In this document: positions 1-11,929 of the stretch, piece after piece
Layout: each line of letters opens with the position of its first letter
How positions within the stretch are numbered: the stretch's first letter is position 1
DNA from: Agroathelia rolfsii
Lineage: Eukaryota > Basidiomycota > Agaricomycetes > Amylocorticiales > Amylocorticiaceae
Length of the DNA stretch: 64,000 nt
Direction: 5' to 3'
Assembly: GCA_018343915.1 (NCBI GenBank)
Contig: JABRWF010000003.1
Span: forward strand, 3,348,001-3,412,000
Translations under genes and position numbers: made by a program
The notes under the pieces: model-generated
What the model saw: only the letters and a program-made list of their open reading frames with translations
Told to the model about the DNA's origin: nothing
The model's database searches: none

Positions 1-152
1 CCCGCCTTTTAGAGGCTTTACAAGGCTTCGACAGTATCTTGGACGTTGAAGATACTGAAGAACAGGCTCTACATCGCCTTACGCAGTCCCTGTTGGAATA
101 CTGGAAGCAGCGCTTCCAGATAAGCCTCGATCATACTCTCAACGAACAGTAA
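1..152 (+). CDS. 3' end of an unrecognised protein-coding gene (5' end outside window)
   Basis: The first 152 bases are open in one frame and end in TAA. They encode about 49 residues, beginning around RLLEALQGFDSILD and ending LDHTLNEQ. The composition is helix-forming and acidic, with leucine spaced as in a helical bundle, and no intron is visible. I do not recognise the family from this tail. It converges with the Swd1 gene, with 106 bp between the two stop codons. The frame is supported by its full openness to the window edge and ordinary residue composition, not by homology. Confidence 0.55.
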   Translation, partial: RLLEALQGFDSILDVEDTEEQALHRLTQSLLEYWKQRFQISLDHTLNEQ

Positions 153-258
153 ATATCAAATTCACGATAGGTTGGTGGATTGTGTTGATACCACAATCGT
201 AATCGCACATATACTTCAGAGCCGCCATTGGACATTGTGTTTATACCATAATAATACA

Positions 259-2075
259 TTAGAAATCTCCATCTTCATCTGCCTCCATAAAGATCTTGAG
301 CTTCCACTCTTCATTATCTTCATCAGTATCATCATCGGCCCACGCAAAATCAGCTTCTCCTTCAAGACCCCAGGCGTTGTCAATTGAAGCAGAGGGCTTG
401 AGAGAGCTTGTTTCGCCCATGGTCACAATATCGACCATCTCTTCCTCTTCCGTCTGCTTGCGCCGAGCGATTTCCTCTTCATCTTCCTGTTTCATATATG
501 TTAGCCTTTAAGCCGCAGAACGTTACTTTGTTGCGACATACTATATCAAATTCATCTTCCTTTTCTTCGTAGACAACGTTTTCATCGACTTCCTCAAATC
601 CGCCAGCAAAGGCACCCCATCTTTCTGGCATGGGACAATGCCAAACAAGTATGTTCCCTTGATTTGTGGTCGAAGCAACCACTGATTTCGATGGGTGCCA
701 CTATGATGGATCAAAATTTAGCAAAATTTACACTGAAATGCGACTTCTCACATGAACATAAACAAGAGGTTCCCGCCCTCCATCGAGAGTAGTCGTAAAT
801 TGACCGTCATTAATAATATCCCAGATATACACTTTATGGTTTGCTGTATCCGCCGCTCCTGTTTGGGGTTAGAAAACATTATACGCAAGTAATGATAGAT
901 CAAACGGATTATGCACCTCCTGCTAGCCATTCACCGTCGGGACTGTACGACATTCCAAACCAAGCAGTTCGATTGATCGGGTCATTGAACTTATGAGTGG
1001 GCTCCATGTCTTGTTCAAGGACTGTGCCATCCAGGGTAGGAGGAGGGTATGGAGGAATATAAAATTGTCGTAGGATCCTATCTGATGAGTTTGTGACAAG
1101 TCTCCTGATGATAAATGTTAGTCTAGAGATAATGATAGTCAGGATGGGCATCTGACCTCGTTGATTTGGAGAATTCCAGGTGCTTCATATTACCAGCACC
1201 AACTATTTTGTGTCGTGCGATCATCTAGTTTGCTGTTCAGGACGGCCGCAATGTTATATAATAAACCATATTCTCTGACTGTTTTTGTACGTGTATTAAA
1301 TACCAACAGCGATCCCGCCGCAGTGCCGATGAATATATACCTTCCGGAGGGATCAAAGCGAGCAACTGTCATTGCTGCTCTGTATATCTCATTTGTTTCA
1401 GTTGGTAAGATAAACTGAGTGAAGACACATGCCTTGGCCGAGCATTATCATCATCTATTCCATCCTGTACTTCGATTAATTCGTAACGACCCTTGTGTTG
1501 TTTCCTGAGATCAACAAGGTATGCATCTCCGGTACTGAGGAGTGCCAATATTATTTTGCTATAAAAATAGTGAGCATATCTCCTAATAAGAAATGAGCTT
1601 TCATGACCAAACCTGTTACGAGGGTGGAATTGCGCAAACCCAACCGGCGCATCAAAGCGCACTGTCATCTTCCTCTGAGGATGGTAATCGGAGGACAAAT
1701 CCCATATTATTATATTCCAGTCCTTTGAGGATGTAAGGATGAATTTTGAGTGTCTTGACCAACTATGCGTCATATTCATTCAGCTGGAAACTACCAGCTG
1801 GATTTATTGTACATGGACGTACTCGACACTTGTCAGGGCTTTCACATGGCCCTCAAGGATTCGCACAGCTGCGCGCGTCTCGAGCTCCCAGATCCATGCG
1901 CTTCCATCATGTCTTCCTGCAGCAATGAGCCGACCAGTGGGATCGAAACGTGCAAATAGGGCTTGAGAGTAGAAAGATGTTTGGATTGCGGTTGGGTGAG
2001 TGATGTTGAAAGGATCTAATGGTTTGCTTGTTCATCAATACCATTCCAACTGGTAAGGCTCTGTGACATACTCAT
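259..2075 (-). CDS. swd1: Swd1/RbBP5, WD40 subunit of the COMPASS (Set1) H3K4 methyltransferase complex
   Basis: WD40 propeller protein that helps scaffold Set1/MLL histone H3 Lys4 methylation in the nucleus. The spliced product starts MNPFNITHP, runs through WD repeats such as FARFDPTGRLIAAGRHDG, ILTSSKDWNIIIWDL and SYSPDGEWLAGGA, and reaches the RbBP5 hallmark hinge FEEVDENVVYEEKEDEFDI near the C-terminus. An acidic tail ends EADEDGDF. At least six short introns interrupt it. The start is odd: exon 1 appears to be only ATGA (2075-2072), followed by a GTATGT donor, with the acceptor TTAG just before ATCCTTTCAAC. This gives M-N-P-F-N and removes an otherwise out-of-frame ATG. Assignment to Swd1 is secure because of the hinge motif; the 4-nt first exon is an inference. 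It shares its upstream region with the 3' end of the Mss1 gene, which lies on the same strand. Confidence 0.9.
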
Positions 2076-2393
2076 TTTTTGATGTATGCTAAGGATTTGA
2101 GATTACAACAAAGCTGAAGAAAGGGTTGTGTATGCATGGCGAAATAGCAAATGGCAGACATTTTCGTGACACAAGCTCGTCGCGTTAACTCAGCGCCCAT
2201 ATGTTCACATGCTCATATGTTCCAGAATGGTCAAATACCTTCTCCATTAACTAACCAAAGATCACTCAAATAAAGTGTACAATTAATATATTAGTCTCTA
2301 AAACATTATGTATAATACTTGAAAATTTGAAGTTGACGGGAAAGTAAGGATTTTTTGAGGACGCAGGGCTTTCGGAAGGGTAATTTCTACAAC
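2076..2393. other. Intergenic, swd1 promoter and mss1 3' flank
   Basis: This AT-rich stretch holds the promoter of swd1 and the terminator of mss1, both on the minus strand. I see no further gene or repeat in it. Confidence 0.6.
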
Positions 2394-4286
2394 CTACTTT
2401 CCAATGCAGAAATCCTTGAACAAAGCATCCAATACATTTTCCACGTCGATAGCCATCCCTGAGACCTGTCCAATTGCTTGAGCTGCATATCTTAGCTCCT
2501 CAGCGGCCAATACAACCTCATCAGGAGCTGTAAAAAACCTTGAATACAACCAAAATGACAAGTTTGTCCCGAATTACGCACCTGTATCTAGGAACGCCTG
2601 CAAAAACTGCACGGCTTGCTCCAAGTGAAGGCGTTGTCTTGCCTGAGTGACTAATGGGACAGTCTTAGAATCCTCTCCGGCGATGTCAAATCTGTTGGTA
2701 ACAGCAAAAGTAAACCGAAAGGAGTCCTTATACATATCAGTAGAAACAAGCTCACCTTTCCCGTAGACTTTCTGAGAAACCAGATATGAATTTCTGGGTG
2801 CCCTCTCCTGTCTTCAAACTAACCCTCCAAGAGTTCTCAAGAGGGGCATTGATGGATGAGTTTAGTGCATCAGATTTGTTATATAGAAAGTATGTGTTTT
2901 CGTTGATAAGATGCGATATTGAACTCGGAGGCGTCTGAACACCATTTTCTAGTGATAAGACACATATTGCTATGTCCGAAGTTTGTACCCTTTGGCAATT
3001 ACTGATATTAATATTTGAAACAAAATGAATGATCATAGTAACTTACGCTCTCTGGGCTCTCTCAATGCCGATTGCCTCGACCATGTCGTCGGTAGAACGA
3101 ATACCGGCAGTATCAGCCACGATAACGGGCACTCCGCCGATATCCAACGACAGCTCCAGGATATCACGAGTGGTCCCTGGGACGGAGGTGACTATTGCTG
3201 CCTCACGCTGTGCTTGCAAAGGAAACATTCGTCAGCGCAAAACACTCGGCGTATCTCAAAAGTAATTCACCGAGGAAATTGAGGAGGCTACTCTTGCCAG
3301 CATTTGGGGGGCCAAAGATGGCTAGACGGACCCCTGAGCGGAGAATCTCGCCGCGACGACTGTCATTGAGGATATCCTGCAGATCATGATGCAGTCTCTG
3401 AACCCGTATTAAGACTGCCAGTAGTATGTATCGTTAATACTAAATACACGATAGGGAGCAATAACAAATTGGACCAGCCTTTTTCATAGATGTCATCATC
3501 TATACCATCATTCTCGCCAAAATCAATTAAAGCTTCAATCATAGCGAGAGATTTAATAATTTCCATCCTTATTCCCTCGAATCGACTGCGTACTGCGCCC
3601 TTATTCATGGTCAGGCCGAATTAACTTAAACTGAGAATTCACATACGTTTGCAGCTTGTAGAGCCAGCCGTCTCTGTATGTCTGTTTCCGCATCTATAGT
3701 ATCCTTGAGACCTTCTACTTGCGTGAGATCAAGTCTCCCTCCAAGAAAAGCCCGTTTTGTGAACTCTCCTGGTTCGGCCGGGCGGGCATAAGGGAGAGTA
3801 GAGAGAGCAGAGAGTACGGCTGAAATTACAGCACGACCGGAATGTACGTGAAACTCAAGAACGTCTTGGGTTGTAAAAGACTTAGGTGCTATTGCCAATG
3901 CATACGATGAGCATGTATCTTTGGTGCATACTAAATTGCGCACCTTTGAAGAATACGGCCAGTGCATCGTCTAGCAATTCGGTGGTCTCAGGGCACACAA
4001 TATCACACTTGTGCATTCTCCATGGTTCTGGGACCTTTTCCTTGCTTCTGCATTGTACCATGGAGTTCCATACATCGAGAGTGCGGGGCCCAGATATGCG
4101 TATGACGGCTATACCCGCCTTTCCAGGCGGTGTGGACAGTGCATAGATGGTCTCACGCTGTGAGTTGGATTGAGGGAGAGCATGAGATGCATAGGTTGCA
4201 GTTAGCGTGCTGAACACACATTTAGGAAGCCTTGTAGGAAGCCGTGCTCGTATGCAAGTGGTGGCAAGAGTGAACATGAGAGGCAA
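2394..4286 (-). CDS. mss1: Mss1/MnmE-type tRNA modification GTPase, mitochondrial
   Basis: GTPase that, with Mto1, installs the 5-carboxymethylaminomethyl-type group on wobble U34 of mitochondrial tRNAs. The N-terminus is Arg/Leu/Thr-rich and lacks acidic residues, as expected of a mitochondrial presequence. It is followed by the TrmE N-domain ([20 protein letters not shown]) and the folate-binding region ([20 protein letters not shown]). The G domain has the P-loop [11 protein letters not shown], switch region PGTTRD and G3 DTAGIR. The C-terminus is FCIGK, the invariant ending of the family, which fixes the stop codon at 2396-2394. Several short introns interrupt it. The ATG at 4286 is the first in frame, and the presequence supports it. 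Motifs and ending are seen directly; the location is inferred from the family. Confidence 0.92.
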
Positions 4287-4492
4287 GGCCAGTAAGGCAT
4301 AAGATCAATATCGTGACATGTATACAGTACCGCGACGGAGCTGTGTGAGCTGCTGCTTGCATCCCTTTTAGTCTCGGTACTCCCACTTGTCGGCCTCTCC
4401 TCTTGTAATACTGTTATTCTCGTCTCCCTTTCTTGTTCTACTGGAAATCACCACTCCCGATCCACGAAACGTACCTCTAGCTTTCACTCAAA

Positions 4493-5424
4493 ATGGGTCA
4501 AACTCGTGCGTTCTTGCACCTGCATCCCTTGATTACATTGAACTAGTCAGTGCTCATGGCAGGATTCTTCCAGCTTCTCAATTTATGGAGGATATGCAAA
4601 AGCGGTCCAACTGTCTGTCCTATTATCAGCCTAATTTGTCCCCGTCCTAACTGGATCATCCCGAATCTACAGTCACCGCTAGTGAGTTAGAGCGTCTGAA
4701 GAAGCGATTTATGAAGCTGGATAGGTGCGTTCTACAAAGGTCAAATTCTTCCTTAAAAGTACCTCATCAAAGTACAGCGATGGGTCCGGATCTATAGACC
4801 GACAAGAGTTCTTGCAAATACCACAGATCGCTTCCAACCCTTTAGCTTCCCGCATGATTGCTATCTTTGATGAAGAGTGAGTTAGTTAGTCATGCTCTGG
4901 CATCTCGTCTAACGAACGGGAATAGCGGTGGTGGAACCGTGGATTTCCAGGAATTCGTCGGTGGTTTGAGTGCATTCAGTAGTCGGGGTGGTCGAGAGGA
5001 AAAGCTACGATGTAAGCAGATGTTTGCTTGTCTCTCTATCATCCCTGATTTGAAAATCTCACTTCGAATATAGTTGCTTTCAAGGTGTACGACATGGATA
5101 GGGACGGGTTTATCTCAAATGGCGAGCTGTTTCTGGTGTTGAAGATGATGGTGGGAAATAATTTGAAGGTCAGTGTCCTATAAACATTATAATCGAGTTT
5201 CTACATTAATCGTGTTTCTGCAGGACCAACAACTACAGCAGATCGTCGATAAGACAATCCAAGAAGCCGACAAGGACGGTGATGGAAAACTCAGCTTTGA
5301 GGAATTTTCTGCCATGGTAGCAGCAACGGTCAGTCTCCAGTTATGTTTAGAGGACAATTTTGCTCATCATTTCGTATATTCTTAGGATATTGTGAAACAA
5401 ATGACTCTTGAGGATCTCTTCTAG
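4493..5424 (+). CDS. cnb1: Calcineurin regulatory subunit B (EF-hand Ca2+ sensor)
   Basis: Ca2+-binding regulatory subunit of the protein phosphatase calcineurin. Splicing eight exons gives about 175 residues, the usual length. The N-terminus is MGQTP, retaining the Gly2 that is N-myristoylated in the family. Four EF-hands follow, with loops beginning [39 protein letters not shown] and [13 protein letters not shown]. The end is TLEDLF. Exon 1 is only 13 nt (4493-4505, ATG GGT CAA ACT C) before a GTGCGT donor and is joined to an exon at about 4572; every junction restores the canonical frame. It converges with the Tti2 gene downstream and lies divergently from mss1, whose ATG is about 200 bp upstream. 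Confidence 0.95.
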
Positions 5425-5790
5425 ATATCCTTGTATGCTTTCTGTGGTCTTCATACCTGTTGCATGCATTGATCTGTCCGTTTTTCTTTATACTTTGATA
5501 CCCTCACTTTTCCTAATTTCTATGCGCGATCGCATCAGTACCGCGAGCATTAGCTAAATATATATTGCGGAAGGATAATGACCAATGAGAACGATTTCTT
5601 AATATCGTCTCAGTGCCACGATCAAGAAAGAAAGACGTGCTATAGAGTTGTTTACATTTGCTTGTAAGTCCTGATGAGTGGATAGATGATCGGATGTATG
5701 GAGATAGTATGGATCAGGAAATAGCAAAAGTGCCGGTAGTATATTACCCTCCGCAGGTTACAAGGATTCAGAGAGTAACATCCCCGAATT
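5425..5790. other. Convergent intergenic region, cnb1 / tti2
   Basis: This region holds the 3' flanks of two convergent genes. Apparent open frames on the plus strand here are antisense to the last exon of tti2 or to its flank. Nothing else is seen. Confidence 0.6.
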
Positions 5791-7409
5791 TTAAGGTTCT
5801 ACCGAATTTTGTTGTCTCACTGGGAGAATTTCACGAAATGATGCATCTAACTCCACTAGTTTTACATATTCATCCTACACGAAGAGATGAGTGTTTACTT
5901 TAAGAGAAGAGGATATTGTTTTACACTTACGTCTTGAATTGATGGGCAGACTTTTGCAAGACAGGTACAAACCTTACATAATGCATCTTTTAGCTCTGTT
6001 GGCATGTCAGCCTTTTGGTTTACTCGAGTAAAAGTCCATGCCATACCTTTTCCTTCGTTACGATCGTTATTAGTATCAAGGATGCCCGCCCAACACTTGA
6101 TAACCCCACTTAAAATAGTGCCTTTCCAGTGGTGCATGCGTGAAGGACAAGCCATGATGGTGTAGGTAATGGAATCAAGGGTCGCTATTTGGAGTGTGCG
6201 ATCTTGAAGTTGACTCGGGGGCAAAGAAAGGAAATGCGTGAATTGCACCATCAAAGGCTTTAACACATCAATTAGAAAATGGATAACTAGCCGCAGTTTA
6301 GGGCATACCTTCAAGTACCGCGCGCAGCCTACACCCAAAGCATCGATGATCGAAGGTAGAGTCTGTACAGTGACCAATAAGGCTCCAAGATCTCTATTTG
6401 CATAGATCCATATATGGGCAATTATATTGTCCCCAAGTAGCTCGCACAGCTGGGCATAACGTTCCTGTGTTTTAGGCGTAGTGGTGTGCAGAACAAGTGT
6501 AAGGTACGTTGGTATTGCAACGCGTAGAAGTTCGGTTGTGTGTGTCGCATTGAGCATGGTGAGAGCAGTTTTCATAGACTTATTGTTCTGCTTTAGAAGA
6601 CTGGTAGCAGACTAAAATTGAATCTGATACCTTGAGCAACAGTCTATCGACGCCAGTGCGTTTGAGTAAAGATCTCGAAACATGTTCCAGCATGATCTTG
6701 ACTATTTTTATCCCTCGAATCTTGTAAGAGGCATCAAAATCATCAAGCAGAGTCATAATTGGCGGTATAACTAGAGGCCACATCTCCTCATAGCCTTCTT
6801 CCTATAGATACATCAGCACAATTCAAACGCAGTTTGTAATAATTAGGGCATACTGGGATGTGCTCAACGCACCAAGCCAGAACAAGGTCGAGTCCCAGGT
6901 GTCGCTTCCACATCTGTCCTTCATAATAATCTAAAACCGCGTTTGGACCGCCCGCAGGGCGCTGCAAAGCCCTACCATTACTCGCACTTATGAAAGGGTG
7001 AGGATTACTGGTAAAGCGAGGCTTCAGCTCATTCGCAAGAACAGCCTTCAACAAAGCGAGGGTGGGTGGATCGAACAGCTGGAGAATCACTGACACACAC
7101 GCATAGATCAACAAAAGCAAGAGGAAATCTTTAATTCAACCAACTTTGTGCCGTTTCCGAAGCATCTGCATTTGACCAGACCTCATCGAAATTATATACA
7201 ATGACGGTAGATATAATCTTGGCCTGATCCTCAACGGACACCGAGTTTGTGATATCCACATTTTTAATATGATCGTAAAGCTCTTGTAGTGAATCCTCAG
7301 GAGGTACTCTCAGAGATGCTTCATGACTAGACTCTGAGTGATCAGAGGACGTGTATGTGCTCTGTTCACTAAACAAAGGTGGCGGAAGCAATGAAAGAAG
7401 AGATGACAT
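5791..7409 (-). CDS. tti2: Tti2 family protein, subunit of the Tel2-Tti1-Tti2 (TTT) chaperone complex
   Basis: All-helical HEAT-like protein that, with Tel2 and Tti1, supports maturation of PIKK kinases (TOR, ATM/ATR types). The N-terminus is MSSLLSLLPPPLFSEQ. The diagnostic block is SYKIRGIKIVKIMLEHVSRS followed by LLKRTGVDRLL, as in the Tti2 family. Further helical repeats run through LLGDNIIAHIWIYANRD and LIDVLKPLMVQFTHFLSL. The long frame appears to stop at about 5895, but a strong GTAAGT donor at the GAC codon before it and a GTGTAG acceptor downstream add a last exon of 28 codons (DEYVKLVELDASFREI...). This moves the stop to 5793-5791. The family call rests on the central block; the final exon is inferred from splice signals. 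Confidence 0.82.
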
Positions 7410-7533
7410 GAAGAGAATCTTCCGTTGACTTCGGAGGAGACTCAGCTATCAGTTATCGGCGGTAGCCACTGATTACTTCAGCCCTGGGCCTTCAAGTTAC
7501 CTCTGTTATGTCCTTGGATTGAAACTCCCACCC

Positions 7534-8371
7534 ATGACTTCGACCCCATCTCAAGAGCAATGGAAAAGACTGTCGGCACAAGAAGCATACGCCCTGAACA
7601 TGAGTATGCTACGGGATAGAATATCATCGACCTCTGTCAGCACTGACCGCCGAAGGGAGAACAAGGACAGAATTGAGCTCCACAAGCTGATTGATGATTT
7701 AGGCGTATCCTGGTGTCTCATGGGTATTCATGCCATTGTCTACTGGGGAGTACCTATGGACGTGCATAATGCTGTATGGGCGCCTTCCGTTGTATAATCC
7801 TACCATCTATATGACGATCTGGTGTCACTAGGACTACGTTTTGTGTGTGCCAGATGAACGGCTATTCCAAGTTCAGGAAACTATGACCGCCTCGCAACTA
7901 TACAACTCAACGTCTGCTAGCCCACTCCCGGGAAGAGAGGCATATATGCCATTTCCTCGCCTCAAACTTGCCAGCGTTGATCTTGCAGTAGTGCTCATCC
8001 CATCTTCGGCCTACGATCTAAATCTGATGGAGGACTGTGAAGTCGCAGAGGACATTAACACCGGTATAAGAATCCGTGTTCCTCGTCCGGATAAGTTGGT
8101 TCATGCCCTACTATATTTTCGACGCTTTCACGGCTTCGAGGCGGGGTATTCGTGGGTCAGCCACCTTCTTATGCATAATTCCAATGATCCACGATGGACT
8201 TCGGACTCGCTGCTCGATAAAATGATTGACCAATACGAAAAGATGCAGCTCCAAAGCTTGGTAGCCCTCAGGGATAAAGAGTACCAATCACCTGAAGGGG
8301 TTATGAGGGGCAAGTGGATAGATGATAGGATTGAACAAGGGGCCCATACAAGGCTACGTTTCGACTTTTAA
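7534..8371 (+). CDS. Conserved hypothetical protein, two exons
   Basis: Exon 1 (7534-7773) starts at the ATG in CCCATGACTT. It joins exon 2 (about 7832-8371) across a GTATGG..CACTAG intron, giving HNA-DYVLCVPDERLF in frame. The product is about 260 residues and soluble, with no signal peptide or membrane span. Visible features are GIHAIVYWGVP early in the protein and a conserved-looking segment PRPDKLVHALLYFRRF. The G-[IG]-x-A-x-x-x-W-G pattern followed by a short beta-like stretch is loosely reminiscent of the N-terminal part of nucleotidyltransferase folds, but I see no clear catalytic Asp pair, so this is only a suggestion. Its promoter is shared with the divergent tti2 gene (125 bp between start codons), and it converges with nop9. 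Confidence 0.7.
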
Positions 8372-8722
8372 TTGCTTGCACCTATATTCGATTTATTATG
8401 TGTCCACCGTTAGTTGGGATGTCCCGCCATGAACTGGACTGTATTATGCTTATACATAGTCTTAATATCGATGACTGGTGATTAATGGTAATTTAAAAAA
8501 AGGGTTAGAGATGGACCAATCATTGCTGAAAAAAATGTTATGGATCCCTTGAACACCAACAAATATCGACGATACTGAGTACGGTTGAGCACAAGAGTGA
8601 GCTGCTAACGATCAAAGAAATAATATGGATCAATCACAATCCGGAATCAAAGTACAGCAACTATTGAAAGTATTGAAAGTGCACACGAGTTTTATCAGAT
8701 ATAAATGTTAAATGTATGTATT
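8372..8722. other. Convergent intergenic region
   Basis: AT-rich 3' flanks of the hypothetical gene and nop9. No further gene, RNA or repeat was recognised. Confidence 0.6.
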
Positions 8723-11700
8723 TCATCGATGAGTCTTCTTTTTAGGATGTTGTTTGTCCTTTGGTGCAGCCTTGATGGCACCAAGAACGTCAGTCAAACC
8801 CGTAACATTGGTTTCCTTTTTGTTTTTCTTGCCCTTTCCCTTTTCAGCCTCGGTATCCGTTGGTACCAAAGGAGAATGCCCTATCGCTTTATCGCCCGCA
8901 CCTAATACGCCTTTCTTGACCTTCTTTCCTAATGCAGTATCAAAGAGTACATCAATATCATCTCCCCTTTTGCGTTTGTTCTGGCTTGTTTCTTTTTCCA
9001 GGATACTCCCTTCGTTGGTCGCACTCGGAATTTGATCGTTCTGGGCTGCTTTTGGCTGAGTAACTGGTGGGATTTTCTTGGCTGCCTGCATATCCCTCCA
9101 CTGATCAGGTTTCTTTTGCAGGAGATAAAGATTCAAGTTCCTGGCGAAGAATTTGCCATAATATGAGCCAACCAAGTTTTGCTCGTAGGGGATTAGTGAA
9201 CGCGCTATTTTCTCCTAGAAATCGATCAGGAAATGAATCAAGACACGGGCTTAGAGTGTTATTTTTTCTCACCTTGAGGTAGGGATCTGCAAATGCCCAG
9301 CACCTGTCGCCCACCCGGCTTCCGATGCGATCATCAACCAAAGTATGATAATGTCCAATGAATCGCAGCACGAAATCGCGCTTATATTTATAGGGAACGG
9401 TGGTTGACTCAAAAACGACGTCAAACACTCGAGAGCTGGAGGGATTGTGAGAGAAGGTAATGATATCCGTGATAGGCAGGGCTTTGATGCTGTGAAAAGG
9501 CATTAAGAGCTTTATCTGAATAAATGAAGATAGGGCATACCTATCAAGTAGTATCGAATTATGAGGAGCAGATAGACGTAGAAGAGATTGGAGTATGAGT
9601 GCGCCTTGAATCTTTGGCTCTAGAGGATCTTCAGGCTTGGAATGACCGTTCCGACCCTTGGAGGCTACGGGTTTTATATCCGCAGATGGTTCCGATTCAT
9701 TTTTCGATGATTTTAAAGACTTATATTCCTTTCGCGTAAGTTAGAAATCTGGAGTGGGAACGCTCAGGGTCTTGGTCACAGTACCTCCAGTGTTTTGAGC
9801 ACCATGATACAAGGAACTAACATGTTGTTGTCTTCCTCGGACGTAATTCCAAATGCCATGCGTACAGCCTAAGACATGGGATCTAAGCATGAGGACAAAG
9901 ACAATAAATGAGGGCAGATACCTCGAAAACTTTGCCCTCATGGCTATGTAGGGAAGCACAACGATCAGCCAGTGATTTCAGCACGCCAGTCCTTGAAAGA
10001 CCTAATTATTGTGAGGAAGCGCCTTGAGGGTACAAATTGGGCCTAACTCACCAATAACCTTAGTCCAGAAACCCTTCATTTCATCTAGAATTTCTCCAAC
10101 CTGAGTAGCGTCTGCCCTGTCGACTACCTTTGCGACTACAAAATTAGCAACTGGATGAATTGCAAGACGAGGTAGTTTTCCCATGAAATATGTGCGCCGT
10201 AAGACTTCAAATGCCTCGGATGGTGAGCGGGAGACAAGCGTTTCCAGCAGATGAGAGGCCGTTGGGTCGCGCAACAAAGTAGAGAGATAATCAGAATGAA
10301 TGGTGGGTGTATTAGGATTTGTTTCTGGGATCACGTTAGTTATTTATTTCGTTACGAGGGTTATTTTATACGCACTGCAAGCACTAATAACACCAACGAG
10401 AACTCGATCCATCAGGGAGTCTGGCATGTCAGACATATTCAATTCTGCTTCAACTTCCAGTAGCATCTTGCTTTCTGGATCAGTGACACATTGAATACAA
10501 ATGATCTCAACGTACCTGCAAGACCGGGCTAGCAGTACTGTTAGCCGCCAGTGCTCTTATTTCATTTTCACTCTGAGTATTCTTAGCAGTCTCCACAAAC
10601 AATCTAGAGAGTTGTGTGAACGATTCGGGAAGTTGCTTCTTGGCCAAAACGACGGTATCGGCGGCCCCGGAAAAGACTGATTTCATTTTGCCTTGTTTCG
10701 TTTTAAAAGCAGCACTCTTCCGTGAGCGAAGCAACAATTGTCGGTCATGACCAGTTGAGGGGCCGGATGCTTGGGGTGGACATAGGAGCATGAGAAGGGC
10801 ACGAAGGACATGTGATGCAAAGGGGTCCAAAGTAAGATCTGATAATAATGCTACTAGCTCCTGTATAAAATTTAACTATGTGTGCATAGAATACTAGTCG
10901 GTGAAACCTTACATTTGATATATCATGAACAAGTTCAGACATAGTTCGTAGCTCTCCATAATTGGCGCCTTCGGGAGGTGATGGTATGATTCCACGACAC
11001 TGGGTTCCATTAGAATTGCATTATGATAAGTTAAACAACCTGAAATACCTCGCGAGAGACAGTATCACCGGCGACAAGGAGAAGTGTTTGACAGACGTGA
11101 GAGGCATGCCGATGCTTCGACAGTAGGGCGTATCTTCAGTATACATATATGAATGAGGAGACGTAGCTTTCAACAAAAGAGACTGAGTCACTTACGAACC
11201 GGAGAGGCTATCGGCAAAAACTCTTCTGGTGAAGTCATCCATAGAATAGCACATCCTCTCAAGGATCACCGAGCAGTCGGGATCGGTCGCAAGTTGTTTC
11301 TCTTTTCCAGCCATTTCGGATAAGGCAGCAACGAAAAACATCCGTCGAGCTATACCGGATTCAGCAATCCCCATCAATGCATGAATGAGTTGACTTGGCT
11401 TGACACACCATCGTTAGAATTAGCGGAATCATCTTCTCCTTCCAAGTTGGAATCTACAGTTTCCTGCCATTCGCGTAATTGGGCATCAACTGTGCGGAAG
11501 TACGCTTTCACATCGGCATCAACATATCCAAAAGGAGCTTCTGTGTTCAGTTCCTCATCTGTCTTGGCTGCAGGAACGATCCAGGACGGCCCTGCGGCCG
11601 CCTCCTCAGGCTCTTGTATTGGCTCATGAGGCCCGGGCTGAGCATCTTCGTGAAGTTTTTTAGATTTTTTCTTGCCTCTTTTTCTGAGTTCTTTCGGCAT
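8723..11700 (-). CDS. nop9: Nop9, Pumilio-repeat nucleolar RNA-binding protein
   Basis: Pumilio-like protein needed for 40S (18S rRNA) maturation in the nucleolus. The start [15 protein letters not shown] is the basic N-terminus seen in fungal Nop9. The family signature [18 protein letters not shown] follows, then [19 protein letters not shown] and [18 protein letters not shown], the start of the Puf repeats. Further repeats include [16 protein letters not shown] and KGAALLKF-type segments, and the lysine-rich tail ends KKKTHR. About nine short introns are visible as breaks between in-frame blocks. It is head-to-head with ncs6, with about 229 bp between start codons, which suggests a bidirectional promoter. 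The length is in the range of fungal Nop9. The identification rests on the N-terminal signature, read directly. Confidence 0.9.
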
Positions 11701-11929
11701 TTTTTTACGGGACTGGGGTCTGATATGCTTGCCAGTGAGATTGTGCCGAGGAAGCTTCAGTGCATTTATTACAGAGTGCTCACGCTCAGGCTAGGTCGAC
11801 AGTCAAGATTTTTGAAATTATGAAGGCGGAAGCAAATCGCGTGTGATTGATTGCAACGGTGATTTGTCGGGAGACTTGACGCTTCAGGCTGTCTTCCAAG
11901 TTCTGTCATCTCAAAGTTCGAGTCAAATC

